64,000 bases of DNA from Synaphobranchus kaupii (lineage: Eukaryota > Chordata > Actinopteri > Anguilliformes > Synaphobranchidae), in NCBI GenBank assembly GCA_029718625.1, contig CM056380.1, forward strand, positions 115,628,138 to 115,692,137, given 5' to 3'. This document shows, one piece after another, positions 44,780 to 56,812 of the stretch. How positions within the stretch are numbered: position 1 is the stretch's first letter; each line of letters begins with the position of its first letter. The notes under the pieces are model-generated. The model saw only the letters and a program-made list of their open reading frames with translations, had not been told where the DNA came from and searched no databases. The translations under genes were made by a program, and so were the position numbers.

Positions 44780-46064
44780 AGTCTTGGCCGCTTGGATGGT
44801 ATGAGCAGAGCCCATTGAAAATACTTGTCTGTGAGGCTAGCCTCAGCCACACCCCCATCCGGTGACAGGGCGTGTAGCCTACAAAACTGACATCTCATTT
44901 GCATATTGCATTCTGATTTGCGAAATGTTCTGACTCCGCCCACCATTTGCGCTACCCTTATTTTTTAATAAACAAACGAGGTCCGTTCTTTTTTCCGACT
45001 GGCGAACTTGCTAGTCACTTAAAACCACCGCATTCCAGTGGAAGAACAAATGTATGTTCTTGCAGTAATGTTAGAAGATAACCAAGCAAAACATCTATTT
45101 CATCCGATAATTAGCTGGGTGACTAGCTAGTTAACTAACAGGCGCTAAATCATTTAATGCGAACAATTTTAATTTTATAACGTTTATGCGAATGTGTCCC
45201 CTCACCATCCTACAGCTAAAGCCAGATAACGTGCAAAGAGAGTAGAGAGAAGGTAGGAGAAAATGGAAAGCAATCACCGGCCATTGGTATTTTTGCCTTG
45301 ATTTAATTTTAAATAAATTAATGATTGATAATTTTAGTTGGTTAAATAGTTATATCAGCTTGAGGAATTGTTTACTAACTTACCTAACGTTAGCTAGATA
45401 GCTTATCTGATACGTTTGCTACGTGCTCGCTAGCTAGCTGGAGAAGCTTGATAGAATTTAATTACATTTGTGCAATAGCAAATACGTGTGCGTAAGTTAT
45501 TGTGTTTTGCAGTAGTTGCTGCTAACTAGGACCCCAATTGTAAGTTATGTGCAAGATTAAGTTTGTCATGTTTTATTCACTATTGACTAGTCATGGGTTT
45601 CTTCCACCCTTTAACTCAACCAGCTGATTTCAGCAATTAGTTCTAGCTCCTGGCTGAAAAATTGTGATAATTAGCAAATCCAGATGATTGGAAGAAAATA
45701 CTGGGAAGGACTTTTACTTTCTGAACCTGGATTTTAGATCTCTGCTAATATCCCTATACCTTTCTGATCAATAGCAGCAGGCGGTTTGCAGAGAGAGAAA
45801 AACATTCATTTCTGGAGAGAGAAAGTGTAGGATCCTGAGACAGACAGTTACCCCTATCAGGAGAGGGAATTATACAGGCAGGGATGTTCAGAGAGCTGCA
45901 CCATTACACTCATTAAATGGCAAGATTTTTGTTATCACTACATCTGGAACAACACTGAAGTTGGTATTCAAATGATGAGTGAGGAATGAATAGTGAGCCA
46001 TTTCACAGCTGATTGGTTGGAACTGACAAAATCACCTGGATAAACTATTTAATAGTGATTCTGT
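44780..46064. other. No gene; fragment of the palindrome family
   Basis: Sequence at about 45610-45740 (TTGTGATAATTAGCAAATCC, then 'acttttactttctgaacctgg') matches parts of the palindromic element at 56559-59162. The rest shows nothing identifiable. Confidence 0.5.
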
Positions 46065-47312
46065 TGTTAAGGATCCGAGTAGGGACTGGACTCACATGCA
46101 CGACTCAGAGACAGAATACAATAATGCTCACTGGGAGCTTTTATTACTTCCAAAACTCCAGAAGTATAGGGAGAACAAGGGAAGGGACTGGATCCTGGAT
46201 TGGCGAGAACAGGAGCAGGCAAAGGGGCTGGATAGTGGCTGAATCCTGGGTAGGCGTAGCAGAGGGAGAGCGGGATGCGGGAGACAGGAATGTGTGGCGT
46301 AGAACTATAAGATGGCTGCAGGCTGGCGGGTAAGCAGGACAATAGACAAGACATTAGTTTCAGCAAAGCACAAACAAGACTATGAAGCGTTAGTTAGCAA
46401 GACAAAGCAAGACTATGACTGTAATAATAATAATAATAATACCTTGCATTTATATAGCGCCTTTCTATACTCAAAGCGCTTACAGTGATGAGAGGGAAAC
46501 TCGCCTCTACCACCACCAACGTGTAGCACCCACCTGGGTGATGCAGCGGCAGCCATTTTGCGCCAGAATGCTCACCACACATCAGCTGAGGTGGTTGAGA
46601 GAGAGAGTGATTATTAGCCAATTTAAACTGGGGGATGATTAGGTGGCAGATTGAAAGAGCCAGGTTGGGAATTTAGCCAGGACACCGGGGAAACCCCTAC
46701 TCTTTACGATAAGTGTCATGGGATCTTTAATGACCACAGTGAGTCAGGACCTCGGTTTAACGTCTCATCCGAAAGACGGCATCTCCTACAGCACAGTGTC
46801 CCCATCACTGTACTGGGGCGTTGGGATTTATTTGACCAGAGAGAAGATTGCCACCTACTGGTCCACCAACACCACTTCCAGCAGCAACTTAGTTTTCCCA
46901 GGAGGTCTCCCATCCAAGTACTAACCAAGCCCACACCCGCTTACTAGATTACTAGACCAGACAAGACTAGAATTTTACAACGACAAGACTCAATGAACTG
47001 GCACTGGACAACGAAGACTGGGAGAATATATAGTGAAGATAATGAGCTAATGAGTGCATGCAGCATGAGAATGTATGTGAGAGTGATTAAGCGGAGGCAA
47101 GGGCATGAGGAATGCAAGCAGGGAAAGGAATGTGATAGGCAGAGGAAATGCGAGAGTGAATTACGTGAAACAAGGAGGGAAACTACGCCCAGTCTGCACA
47201 ACGAGGAAGACATACAGGGAAACGTAAAAACAAGACACGAAACGTGAGGGAAAGGGGCAAAACACGGAGCACAAACAGGGACGGGGACTGAAAGGGAACG
47301 GAGAGTGTAACA
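46065..47312 (-). mobile_element. Solo LTR carrying a SINE3-like insertion
   Basis: The termini are TGTTAAGG and ...GTGTAACA, with TCTGT exactly duplicated outside (46060-46064 and 47313-47317). Without the inserted SINE the LTR is about 720 bp. Orientation is inferred only from base composition. No internal retroelement sequence adjoins it. Confidence 0.85.
46421..46946 (-). mobile_element. 5S rRNA-derived SINE (SINE3-like)
   Basis: In reverse the head reads GGTTAGTACTTGGATGGGAG and ACCTCCTGGGAA, the internal-promoter half of vertebrate 5S rRNA. The body follows and the tail is an ATT repeat. About 525 bp matches the size of SINE3 elements of fish. It interrupts the solo LTR. It is not a functional 5S gene because the 5' half of the rRNA is missing. 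Confidence 0.85.
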
Positions 47313-47317
47313 TCTGT

Positions 47318-47838
47318 ATCACCATTTAAGGGTTATTTTTATCAAACTTTTCTACAGCCATGCCTCCCGGACCCCCCTCATTTACAGCCCCTGCCAACCA
47401 CCTACTACACTCGTAACAAGTGCAGCCTCCCCTATTTTTGACCTCACCAGCCGCCAATGGTATGTACATATATAAATCCTGTTATTTATTGCCATTACTC
47501 TACATGACTTTGACAGTGTTTTGAAAACTTTTTTTTACCAACATTTTACCTAAAAATGTGTATACAGTGAAATTACATGATTTATACAGCTACAGTAAAT
47601 AACAGAATTCATACTTTTTTTCCCCTTCATTAAATGGTTTTTCACTGGCAATATTGCTGCCGTTTTTGTATGGTATTTTTTTCCCAGTGGCTACTGTTCC
47701 ACTGAACAAAGCTGGAGGTTAACAAAATGTTTCACTGGATGTCTCTTAGTGTCTGCCAGGAGTTAGGCTACAGATGTTTTCAGGACTGAAACGATCGTAA
47801 TTACAGCAGTACTCACGCTGTTAGTGCCACACAAAATC
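47318..47838. other. No recognisable gene
   Basis: A T-rich spacer between two solo LTRs. Nothing identifiable. Confidence 0.5.
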
Positions 47839-49068
47839 TGTAATGGTGGCGTGACGTGTGAGGTAGGAGGGGCCAAACGCAGCAAGGGGGATTCATTAAG
47901 CACTAGGCCACTAGGACGGGAAACCCCATAGTTAAGGGAAGGAGACAAGACAGGGAAACTCACATACCAAGGCTACTAACCGGCTCACTGTCACACACCA
48001 ATGAGTAGAAGCGCAAACGCCAGGTTTCTCAGTAAGAAAACCAAACAAGGCTAATGGACAAAGCACTGGGCTCCCATACTTCTACAAGCAAAGTGACTAA
48101 AGAAAGAGCCAGAAATAATAAACGCCCTGTCTCGGTAACGAGACGCATAAGAACAGGCGAGTAGCATAATGGCACAAATAACACACACCAAACGTACCGA
48201 ACACTGCAAACTAATACGAATTAGTATACGAGGAGGCAAAAGGAACGGAGATCTAACGTTCCAAGGCTACTCTCAGAGACTCGCAGTCAAACGCAAACCT
48301 GTCAACAAAAACGCCCAAGCTCCATATGAGGAGAGACATACCTGGAGAACGAACAGAACTACAGTTCCGAACAAAATCGTCCCGCAGGTAAAAAGGACGA
48401 ACAGGACAGCTGCACCGGAATTACCGGCCAACAGACTAGCGCAAGCTCAATCAAAAATACACGCCCTGCCTCTAAGAATAAATAAAGCCCTAAAGTCAGT
48501 ATGATAAAACGCCCTGTCTCTTAGTAAGAAACTACCATACAAATACACACAATCAAACAAAGACTCCTCTCGCTTTCACGGAAGACAGCAGACAGAGAGA
48601 GGAGAAAGAGACAGAAAAGGGCAAAAGATCTAGGCAACAGACAAAAAAAGGAACGACCAGAAAGCGGTGACAAAAACGAGCACACAAAAAAGGAATTCAA
48701 CCTTAAAGCTCAAAGCACAAAGGCAAGTCCCGCAAAACTCCAATAAAGCACAACGGAGCAAAACGGTCTCCTTAAAAACCTAGACCTAATCATACAACTA
48801 AACATTAAAAGGGCAAAATAATACCGCACACAAAACAGCATAAATAATGCCAGAAAATACACCACAGTACAAATGAACAAACAATCAATCAAACAATCAA
48901 TATCGAAGCCCCGAACGAAGGAAACGGAAGGCTTATATAGCTCACCGGCAAACACGCACAGCTGTGAACGCTCCCGAGACAGAGCCAAAACTCCACTAAC
49001 AGAGCAGCGGCCACGTGTGGCCACCGAGGAACACGACCGCAAGGGAAAAAGGTTTAAAAACCATGACA
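47839..49068 (-). mobile_element. Solo LTR with 5-bp duplication
   Basis: Begins TGTAATGG and ends CCATGACA (inverted ends), with AAATC exactly repeated outside (47834-47838 and 49069-49073). It is a 1230-bp segment that is strongly A-rich on this strand and pyrimidine-rich in reverse. Lys/Thr/Arg-rich open frames inside are composition effects. Confidence 0.85.
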
Positions 49069-49319
49069 AAATCACATCTTATGATGGATTTTATTTTGAT
49101 AAAGTTTTTATTTGCTTTGTTATTCAGTTTGTTATAGGCCTAATATACTTTGTATTGCTTGTATGATTCAAATACTAATTACTTTTGTATTCTCCAACAC
49201 ATTTTGCTTCATGGTTAAAACTGTATTTATTCTAACTGTTCATGATGTAGCCTATGTATCCACAAATTCTCCTTTTGTGTATTTAAAGGCATTAGCTAGA
49301 ATGGATGCAAACTTTGCTC

Positions 49320-49486
49320 GCATATACACATGTAAAACACTCACACATACATACATACATACTACTGTACACTCACACATACACATGGTAAACACTTGCA
49401 CATACATGCATACTCCTGTACACTCACACACACATGTGAAACACTCATACATACATACAGTATGTGAAACACTTGTACATACATAG
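49320..49486. repeat. ACAT/CACA-type irregular microsatellite
   Basis: Imperfect repeats of ACATACATAC and CTGTACACTCACAC. An inverted relative, with the same 'gtgtacaggagtatgcatg' wording, is at 51946-52120. Confidence 0.85.
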
Positions 49487-49489
49487 AGC

Positions 49490-50396
49490 CAGATTCAGAG
49501 TTGACATAATCATGCGCAAATGGCACTTACTCCTGAAATTCCGCTTAGCTTAAACTATTTGTGATTCAGACATTTGACTTATCCCCTGCTTTAAAGCAAA
49601 ATTGAAGTTTGGTAGAACTTTGGGTTGTGTAGTTACCTGGCCATGATTTGAGTCCAAATGGTGGCGAAATATGTTCATTAGTTGCTCTATGGGGTGATAA
49701 TCCTGAATGTGGTATTTGTCGCTCTCCATTCACTTCTATAGCGCAGCTAAAACGGTCTCTAAATACTTCTATATGATGCTTCTAGCACATATACAAACGT
49801 GAACTAAGCGGATTCTGTCAATACAAACAATAACCAGTCCTTTTTTTTCATGTAATTAAAATTATTTATAAAAGTACTATTTTCTATGTTGTTAGCAAGC
49901 TACCAGAAAAGACTAGCAAAATGATTGTTTACTACCAGGAACGCATGCTTCCGTGGAAATTTGGACTAATGAGTGGTTTCTGGTGCAAGAATATACCTAC
50001 CGGATCTACCTTCCAAATTAAATATGAAAAAGCAAGGAAAGGGCCAATTAATTTTCTCAAAGGAATACGTAAGAGGACTGGATTATCAACCCAGGGGAGC
50101 ACAGAGCAACTCATGAACATATTTTGCCACTATTTGGACTCATATCATGGCCAGGTAACTACACAACCCAAAGTTAAATTTTGCGTTAAACGTCTCTCGC
50201 GTACGGGGTGCAGATTTGATGAAAATGAGACGTGTCTGCAAGAGTTTTCACTTAAAGGGTAACAAAGCACTAAAACCACTTATTTTAGATGAGAACTGAT
50301 ACATTGTTTTTTCGAAGTGTTACTGATTGATTCTGGTCCAAATCTTGAGATGTTACTGCAGTCAGTGCAAAACAGCATAAACCGAAAGGATCTGGC
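49490..50396. mobile_element. Foldback element
   Basis: GAGCCAGAT at the left is matched by ATCTGGCTC at the right. An internal pair, 49608-49690 and 50103-50186, is clearly inverted (both hold ACTACACAACCCAAAGTT in one orientation or the other). A 113-codon open frame at 49921-50262 runs through one arm, and I regard it as fortuitous. Confidence 0.6.
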
Positions 50397-50399
50397 TCA

Positions 50400-51940
50400 A
50401 AAGTGTCTCTAGTGCTAAAACGTTAGGTACTGCACGTTCAGTCTGTCATTTGGCCAGAAACTTCCAACTGACGTATGACTCTCGGTGACGAAATTGAAAC
50501 CTGTACAGCTACGCCCTGAAGTTTTAGCTTTTTTGAATATTCTAGTAAGTTATAGTTGCCTATTTTTGGTATATATATTTTTATAGTTAGCTTGACAGTT
50601 GTTAGTTAGTAGCTCATTTTTCAGTATTATTATTTTTTTTAATAAATATATAATATAGAGCATAGTTGAGCCAGGAGTTGTAGTATATGCATGCTACACG
50701 TATACCTTTGCAACGTCCCTACAACAGACATTCTCTCTTGGAGAGAGTTCAGTGCAGTGACCACATGTGCACCCATTGAAATGGAAACCAATATTGTTGA
50801 TATTTTGCAGGTAGTGTAATTGCCTACAGCTTGTGTAAAATGAGTAGCCTACATGGCGTGGGTAACTATTTGTACAGCGCGCGATTTGTTGTTTGTTGGC
50901 CGCATCATTATAAGCCAAAACGAGGCTATGCGTGCCGCCCGCCTACCACTCCAAAACATTGTCCATCCTCTCATTCTCCACCCTTTCTTCTGCATCGGCC
51001 GCTACTTGGGGCAGCACCTGGAGCTAGCATGTTTGTGTGTGTATGAGTGCAAGAGGTAGCGAGAGAGAGAGTGGAACAAAGTAGGTGGGTGCTGTCCAGA
51101 GTAGAATGAGCTAATAGGCTATTAATGAAAAGAATTGCTGGGCGTGGTTTGATATCTGAAGCTCAGCCTCGATATTATTACCTTATTACGCCCAGATTTT
51201 GGCATTTTTCAAATTGTAAAAGGGGAGGTCTACCTAAACCGTGCTTTGTTACCCATTAATCATTTTTTACTGCGCAACTTTGGTGCATGGTTTATGTCTG
51301 TGACTTCTATTTTTGTTTTGTTGTCAAAATAGATCCATGTTTAAATAAAGCTTTGGTTGAGGGAACCAAATTTTGTATTTTTTAGCTCTACAACTATAAT
51401 AAATATTAAGTTATATGTACCTTTTCCTGACTCTTGTTTTCCAGGTGCCGTATTTTTAACGTCTCTGAAAACGGACAGAATTATTCTAGAGTGTGCCTAA
51501 TGGGGCAGGGTAAAAAAAAAATCGCTTGGTGATGGCATTGTTTGCATGCTAATGTTAGTCTACTTTGTTTTGCCACAGTCGTTGAAGGTCAGAACAATGT
51601 CCTTATTTCAGATTCAGCATTTGAATGCAATGATTGTAGGTGCTAAGGCAGCCATCTCTAGTTAGTTTACAATCGAATTGATCAATGCCATGGCCACAAA
51701 AGATTTACAGCCTCGGCTGTAATGCGATCGCCGTTGTTCACCGTGGTAGCAACAAACCAGCAAACATTTTTTTAATTAACATTCATACATTACAGAAAAA
51801 CGTGAGGACATAAACTTAAGAAAAAGTGCAGGGTTTCAATTATCAAAATAAAGTCCATATTGCAAACCAGCAAAACGTTCCAGATACTGTATGATTCTGC
51901 CTTCCGGTTATACTGAGATGCCTTCCAGTTACACTGAGAA
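50400..51940. other. No recognisable gene
   Basis: AT-rich non-coding sequence with no identifiable repeat or exon. Confidence 0.5.
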
Positions 51941-51945
51941 TTACT

Positions 51946-52150
51946 CTCACATACATATGTGAAACACTTGCACATATATATGTGAGGACACTTGCATGTA
52001 TACTTTTATTTACTTATGTATGTGTATTTCAGGTATGTATACTATGACTGTTTCACATGTGTATGTGTGAGTGTACAGGAGTATGCATGTATGTGTGTGT
52101 TTTACGTGTGTATATGCAAGCAAAGTTTGAAATAAGGCCTAAAACGGCCC
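51946..52150. repeat. TATG/CACA repeat ending in GGCCTAAAACGGCC
   Basis: An irregular TATGTG/CACATA tract is followed by AAGGCCTAAAACGGCCCCTC. The same arrangement, a microsatellite followed by GGCCTAAACGGCCCCTCATA, recurs at 60434-61045. This suggests the tract is part of a mobile element. Confidence 0.6.
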
Positions 52151-52463
52151 CTCATAAGAATGGGCCAGTTAATTACCCCCAATTGTTACGCAATCATTCC
52201 GAACATTCAGTTTATGGATATTTCGAACACACCCCGTACATATCTTGCTACAGTTACAGCCGTCATCTTATCGATTGTGTCGTTTAAAACCTGCTTTCCA
52301 TTTGTACTAAAATGCACCGCAAATACTTTCCCAAATTGCTTTCGGGCATCGAAACAGCAGGAGCAAGTGCTGAGCAGAATTAATTTGTGTGTGATCTGCA
52401 AGACACTGCTTGACCATGATGCAAACACGTCCTGTTGGTGTCTGTTTGTAGTGAATGCACAGT

Positions 52464-52570
52464 GATCCTGGGGGTCCCAATTCATATGGCACAAGCGCAG
52501 TGATCCCAGTTGCCCAGTTCATATGGCATATGTGCAGTGATCTCTGTTTCCCGGTACATATGGGCTATGA
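52464..52570. repeat. Three imperfect copies of a 'CAGTTCATATGGCA' unit
   Basis: Units of about 40 bp with TTCATATGGCA and GTGCAGTGATC. No further structure seen. Confidence 0.7.
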
Positions 52571-52624
52571 CATAGGTGGCCAGTAAATGACAGGGGTCTA
52601 CGTGCAAATCTTTAATTCCTCTAC

Positions 52625-52690
52625 TACAGGGGTCCTCAATCTTATCCAGAAAGGGCCGGTCTGGGTGCAGGCTTTTGTTCCAACCAAAAA
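52625..52690. mobile_element. hAT-type MITE end fragment
   Basis: CAGGGGTCCTCAATC, then GGGTGCAGGCTTTTGTTCCA, is the terminal wording of common fish hAT MITEs. The other end was not found. Confidence 0.5.
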
Positions 52691-53039
52691 AACTTGGAAT
52701 TGGGATTTGTACATTATGGGCTGTAAATGCACAAAATCCTTGCAAAAAATGTAAAACGGAAGTTGGCCTATGTGGCCTAATTCGGATCCATAAACAATCC
52801 ATTAAAGAAATATCTGTAATATTGCATTTTAGGCACCCCTAGAGCAAATAACATCTCACCATATCAGTGGAATGCAGAACAATTCAAATGTATCATAGCA
52901 AGAAGACAAGCACAATACTTAGATGCACAAGCCAAAATGGAGTTGGTTCTTTCAGTCTCAGAGTAATTGTCTCCCTCTGACTCCTAAAAATTTCCTCCAT
53001 TACCTCTGCGAGGGACATATATTTCTTCGCCATCATATA

Positions 53040-54676
53040 CAGTCAAGCCGGAAAGTCTGAACACTCCTTTCACCTTCTCCATGTTTTATTACGTTACAGA
53101 CTTATACTACAATAGATTGAGTTCATTTTTTGCCTCAAACATCTACACACAATAGCCAATAATGATGAAGTGAAAACAGGTTTTTAGAAAATATGCAATT
53201 TTATTTTAATAACAAAAATAGGTTATTTAGTGGTTACATATCTGTACACACCCTTAGCCTAATACTTAGTTGCTGCACCTTTGGCAGCGATTACAGCTTC
53301 AAGGCGTCTTGGGAAAGAAGCTACGAGCTTGGCACACTTGTTTCTGGACATTTTTGCCCATTCCTCTTGGCATATCCTTGCAAGCTCCGTCAGGTTGGAT
53401 GGGGAGCGTCAGTACACAGCCATTTTCAGCTCTTTCCACAGATGTTCAATTGGATTCAGGTCTGGGCTCTGGCTGGGCCACTCAAGGACATGCACAGACT
53501 TTCTCCGAAGCCACTCCTTTGTTCTCTTGGCTGTGTGCTTCGGGTCGTTGTCATGTTGGAAGGTAAACCTTCGCCCCAGTCTGAGGCCCAGAGCGCTCTG
53601 GAGCAGGTTTTCTTCAAGGATCTCGGTGTACTTAGCTGCATTCATCTTTCCCTCTATCAGGACTAGTCGCCCCGTTCCCGCTGCTGAAAAACATCCCCAC
53701 ATCATGATGCTGCTACCGCCATGCTTCACTGTAGGGATGGTATTAGCCAGGTGATGAGCGGTGCCTGGTTTCCTCCAGATGTGACGCTTGGTATTCAGGC
53801 CAAAAAGTAAAATTTTGGTTTCATCAGACCAGATAATCTTGATTCTCATGGTTTGAGAGTCCTCTAGGTGCCTTTTGGCAAACTCCAAGCGGGCTGTGAT
53901 GTGCCTTTTACTAAGGAGGGGCTTCCGTCTGGCCACTACCATAAAGGCCTGATTGGTGGAGTGCTGCCTGGATGGTTGATCTTCTGAAAGGTTCTCCCAT
54001 CTCCACAAGGATACGCTGGAGCTCTGTCAGAGTGACCCTCGGGTTCCTGCTCACCTCCCTGGCCAAGGCCCGTCTTCCCTGATTGCTCAGTTTGGCCGGG
54101 CGGCCAGGTCTAGGAAGATTCTTGGTGGTTCCAAACTTCTTCCATTTATGAATGATGGTGGCCACTGTGCTCTTTGGGACCTGTAAAGCTGCAGAGATTT
54201 TTCCGTACCCTTCTCCAGATCTATGCCTTGACACAATCCTGTTTCTGAGGTCTGCAGATAATTCTTTTGACCCCATGGCTTGGAGTTTGCTCTGACATGC
54301 ACTGTCAACTGTGGGACCTTATATAGGCAGGTGTTGGCAATCCCCAATCATGTCCAATCAATTGAATTTATCACAGGTGGACTCCAATTAAGTTGTAGAA
54401 ACATCTCAAGCAGTATCAGTGGAAACAAAATGCACCTCAGCTCACTTTTGGGTGTCATATCAAAGGGTGTGCACACTTGTGTACATATGATATTTTACAT
54501 TTTGACTTTTTATAAATTAGCACAAATGTCTAAAAACCTGTTTTCATTTGTCATTATGGGCTATTTTGTGTAGAATTTTGAGACAAAAAATTAACTCAAT
54601 CTATTGTAGAATATGTCTGTAACGTAATAAAACGTGGAGAAGGTGAAAGGGGTGGGGAGACTTTCCGGCTTGACTG
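53040..54676 (-). mobile_element. Tc1-like transposon with long inverted repeats
   Basis: The ends are CAGTCAAGCCGGAAAGTC and its inverse, with TA outside (53038-53039 and 54677-54678). The inverted repeats extend about 210 bp with mismatches, like the IR/DR group. The 1637-bp body carries a full-length but broken transposase. Confidence 0.93.
53259..54276 (-). pseudogene. Tc1-like transposase, one frameshift and one stop
   Basis: The N-terminal part (54276 down to about 53940) has the paired-like DNA-binding domain (SADLRNRIVSRHRSGEGYGK, then RPGRPAKLSNQGRR). After a frameshift near 53940 the catalytic core follows with [26 protein letters not shown] and [11 protein letters not shown]: all three DD34E residues are intact. 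A TGA at about 53406-53408 then interrupts the C-terminal tail, which continues to AAKGAATKY. The gene is recognisable over its whole length but cannot make the enzyme. It faces away from the satellite array. Confidence 0.9.
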
Positions 54677-54689
54677 TACATCACCAAGA

Positions 54690-56110
54690 GGACATATAAG
54701 TCTTCAGTCATTAAATAATAGATATTTTCTGTACAAACCCATAAGATCATATACATGTCCACGAAGGGCAGATCAAGAGCTTTGATTTGGTATACACAAT
54801 GCCTTGATTTGTGAATGCGGAATATACATTTTGGGGCTTGGAGAGGAAATGGACACCATTTCATCTTAACAAACTGATGTCATTGAAACGTGATTTTGAT
54901 CAACTTATCATTGAGTCATCAAGACCTGGAGATACCCATCTTAAACGAAGAGGTCTGCACTTTCTAAAGGTGAAAACCTCTTCTTGATGTCTTATTCTGT
55001 TAGGGTTATAAGGGGCTCTGAATAATAATTGACTTATGGTAGATGTAATGGCCAGACTTGATTGCAGTCCAAATAATGCACAATTTCCGTGTGAACTCAT
55101 AACATCATGTATACGTACTCGAAGGGCAGATCCAGAGCTTTAATTTGATATACATCATGCCTTGATGTCTGAATGCGGAATGTGATTTTTGGGGCTTGGA
55201 GAGGAAATGGACACCATTTCATTCCAACAGACTGATATCATTAAAACATGATTTTTATTGACTTATCATTGAGTCATCAAGAACTGGAGATACTCATATT
55301 GCACGGAGAGCTCTGCACTTCTAAAGGTGAAAACCTCTTCTTGATGTCTTATTCTGTTAGGGTTATAAGGGGCTCTGAATGATAATTGACGTATGGTAGA
55401 TGTAATGGCCAGACTTGATTGCATTCCAAATAATGCACAAATTCCATGTGAACTCATAACATCATGTATACATACTCGAAGGGCAGATCCAGAGCTTTAA
55501 TTTGGTATACATCATGCCTTGATGTCTGAATGCGGAAGGTGATTTTTGGGGCTTGGAGAGGAAATGGACACTATTTCATTCCAACAGACTGATATCATTA
55601 AAACATGATTTTTATTGACTTATCATTGAGTCATCAAGAACTGGAGATACTCATATTAAATGGAGAGCTCTGCACTTTCTAAAGGTGAAAACCTCTTCTT
55701 GATGTCTTATTCTGTTAGGGTTATAAGGGGCTCTGAATGATAATTGATTTATGGTAGATGTAATGGCCAGACTTGATTGCAGTCCAAATAATGCACAATT
55801 TCCGTGTGAACTCATAACATCATGTATATGTACTTGAAGGGCAGATCCAGAGCTTTCATTTGGTATACATCCTGCCTTGATGTGAGAATGCAGAATGTGA
55901 TGTTTAGGGCTTTATATTCAAATATATTCATATTCTCTCCAACAGGCTTTTTCCATTAAAATATAATTTTGATCAACTTATAATTGAGTCATCAAGGACT
56001 GAATATACTAATTTTAAAGAAGAAAATCTGCACTTTAAAAAGTTGAAAACCTTATCTTGATGTCTTATTCCAAAAGGGTGATGAGGGGCTCTGAAACATG
56101 TCTGGTAATG
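54690..56110. repeat. Tandem satellite, unit about 358 bp, four copies
   Basis: The landmark GAAGGGCAGATC recurs at 54763, 55121, 55478 and 55836, that is every 357-358 bp. Other shared blocks include CTTCTTGATGTCTTATTCTG and GGGGCTTGGAGAGGAAATGG. Inner copies are very similar and outer copies more diverged. The array starts right at the Tc1-like element. Repeated short open frames have no protein meaning. Confidence 0.95.
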
Positions 56111-56586
56111 CTATTAGTTTTGATCAATTTCTCATATATTTCAAATTTAAATTTCATGGAAATTCCGTGCTCAAATGAAACAACATATGACGCCCATTCA
56201 GAAACTGTTAAGATTGTATTGATGCGCATTCCACAGCGAGTGCTGCAAGCATTTGAACTGAGGTCCTTTTTGGCACAGAGCACTATTGGCCATTCCGAGC
56301 TTCATTCCGCCGTTCAATTCCGGCTTTTACCCAGGCCCACTTCATTGTAGGCTACTACTACCCCAAACAAATTATATTATCCATTTTGTACATTTCATGC
56401 AAGTAGTTTCTTTTTTGCTAAATAAAGACATTCAGAATTGTATTCATTGTACATCGTTTCTGGCATTTCACACAACATTACACTCTAGGTACACTTGCGG
56501 TTTTCCATTAGAATCCACTATGCTTATTCTCATATTATGTAGGCTATATGCCGTGAGCTATGGAGGATTATTCAACCCAAAATTTA

Positions 56587-56812
56587 AATGAAAATGAAAA
56601 CGAAAATGAAAATGAACACGAAAATGAAAATGGAATATGAAAATGGAGGATTATTCAGCCCAAAATTAAAATTAAAATCTTTTCATTTTCATTTTCATTT
56701 TCGTTTTCATTTTCATTTTCATTTTCATTTTAATTTTCATTTTCATTTTCATTATCGTTTTCATTTTCATTTTCATTTTCATTATCGTTTTAATTTTAAT
56801 TTTCGAACTGTA
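56587..56812. repeat. GAAAAT / ATTTTC hexamer tracts, left arm
   Basis: A run of GAAAAT-type hexamers is followed by a second copy of GGAGGATTATTCAGCCC and a longer run of the inverse TTTTCA, so the arm end is itself a hairpin. Repeat-coded open frames here are meaningless. Confidence 0.92.

Noticed and set aside
46896..46946. 5S rRNA gene
   Set aside because: Only the internal-promoter half is present, and it is the head of a SINE3-like element.
47763..49166. Lys/Arg/Thr-rich open frames
   Set aside because: They fall in a solo LTR with biased composition. No retroelement domains.
49921..50262. 113-codon open frame as a gene
   Set aside because: It runs through one arm of a foldback element and has no recognisable domain or splice structure.
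53193..53754. 157-codon plus-strand frames
   Set aside because: They are antisense shadows of the Tc1-like transposase.
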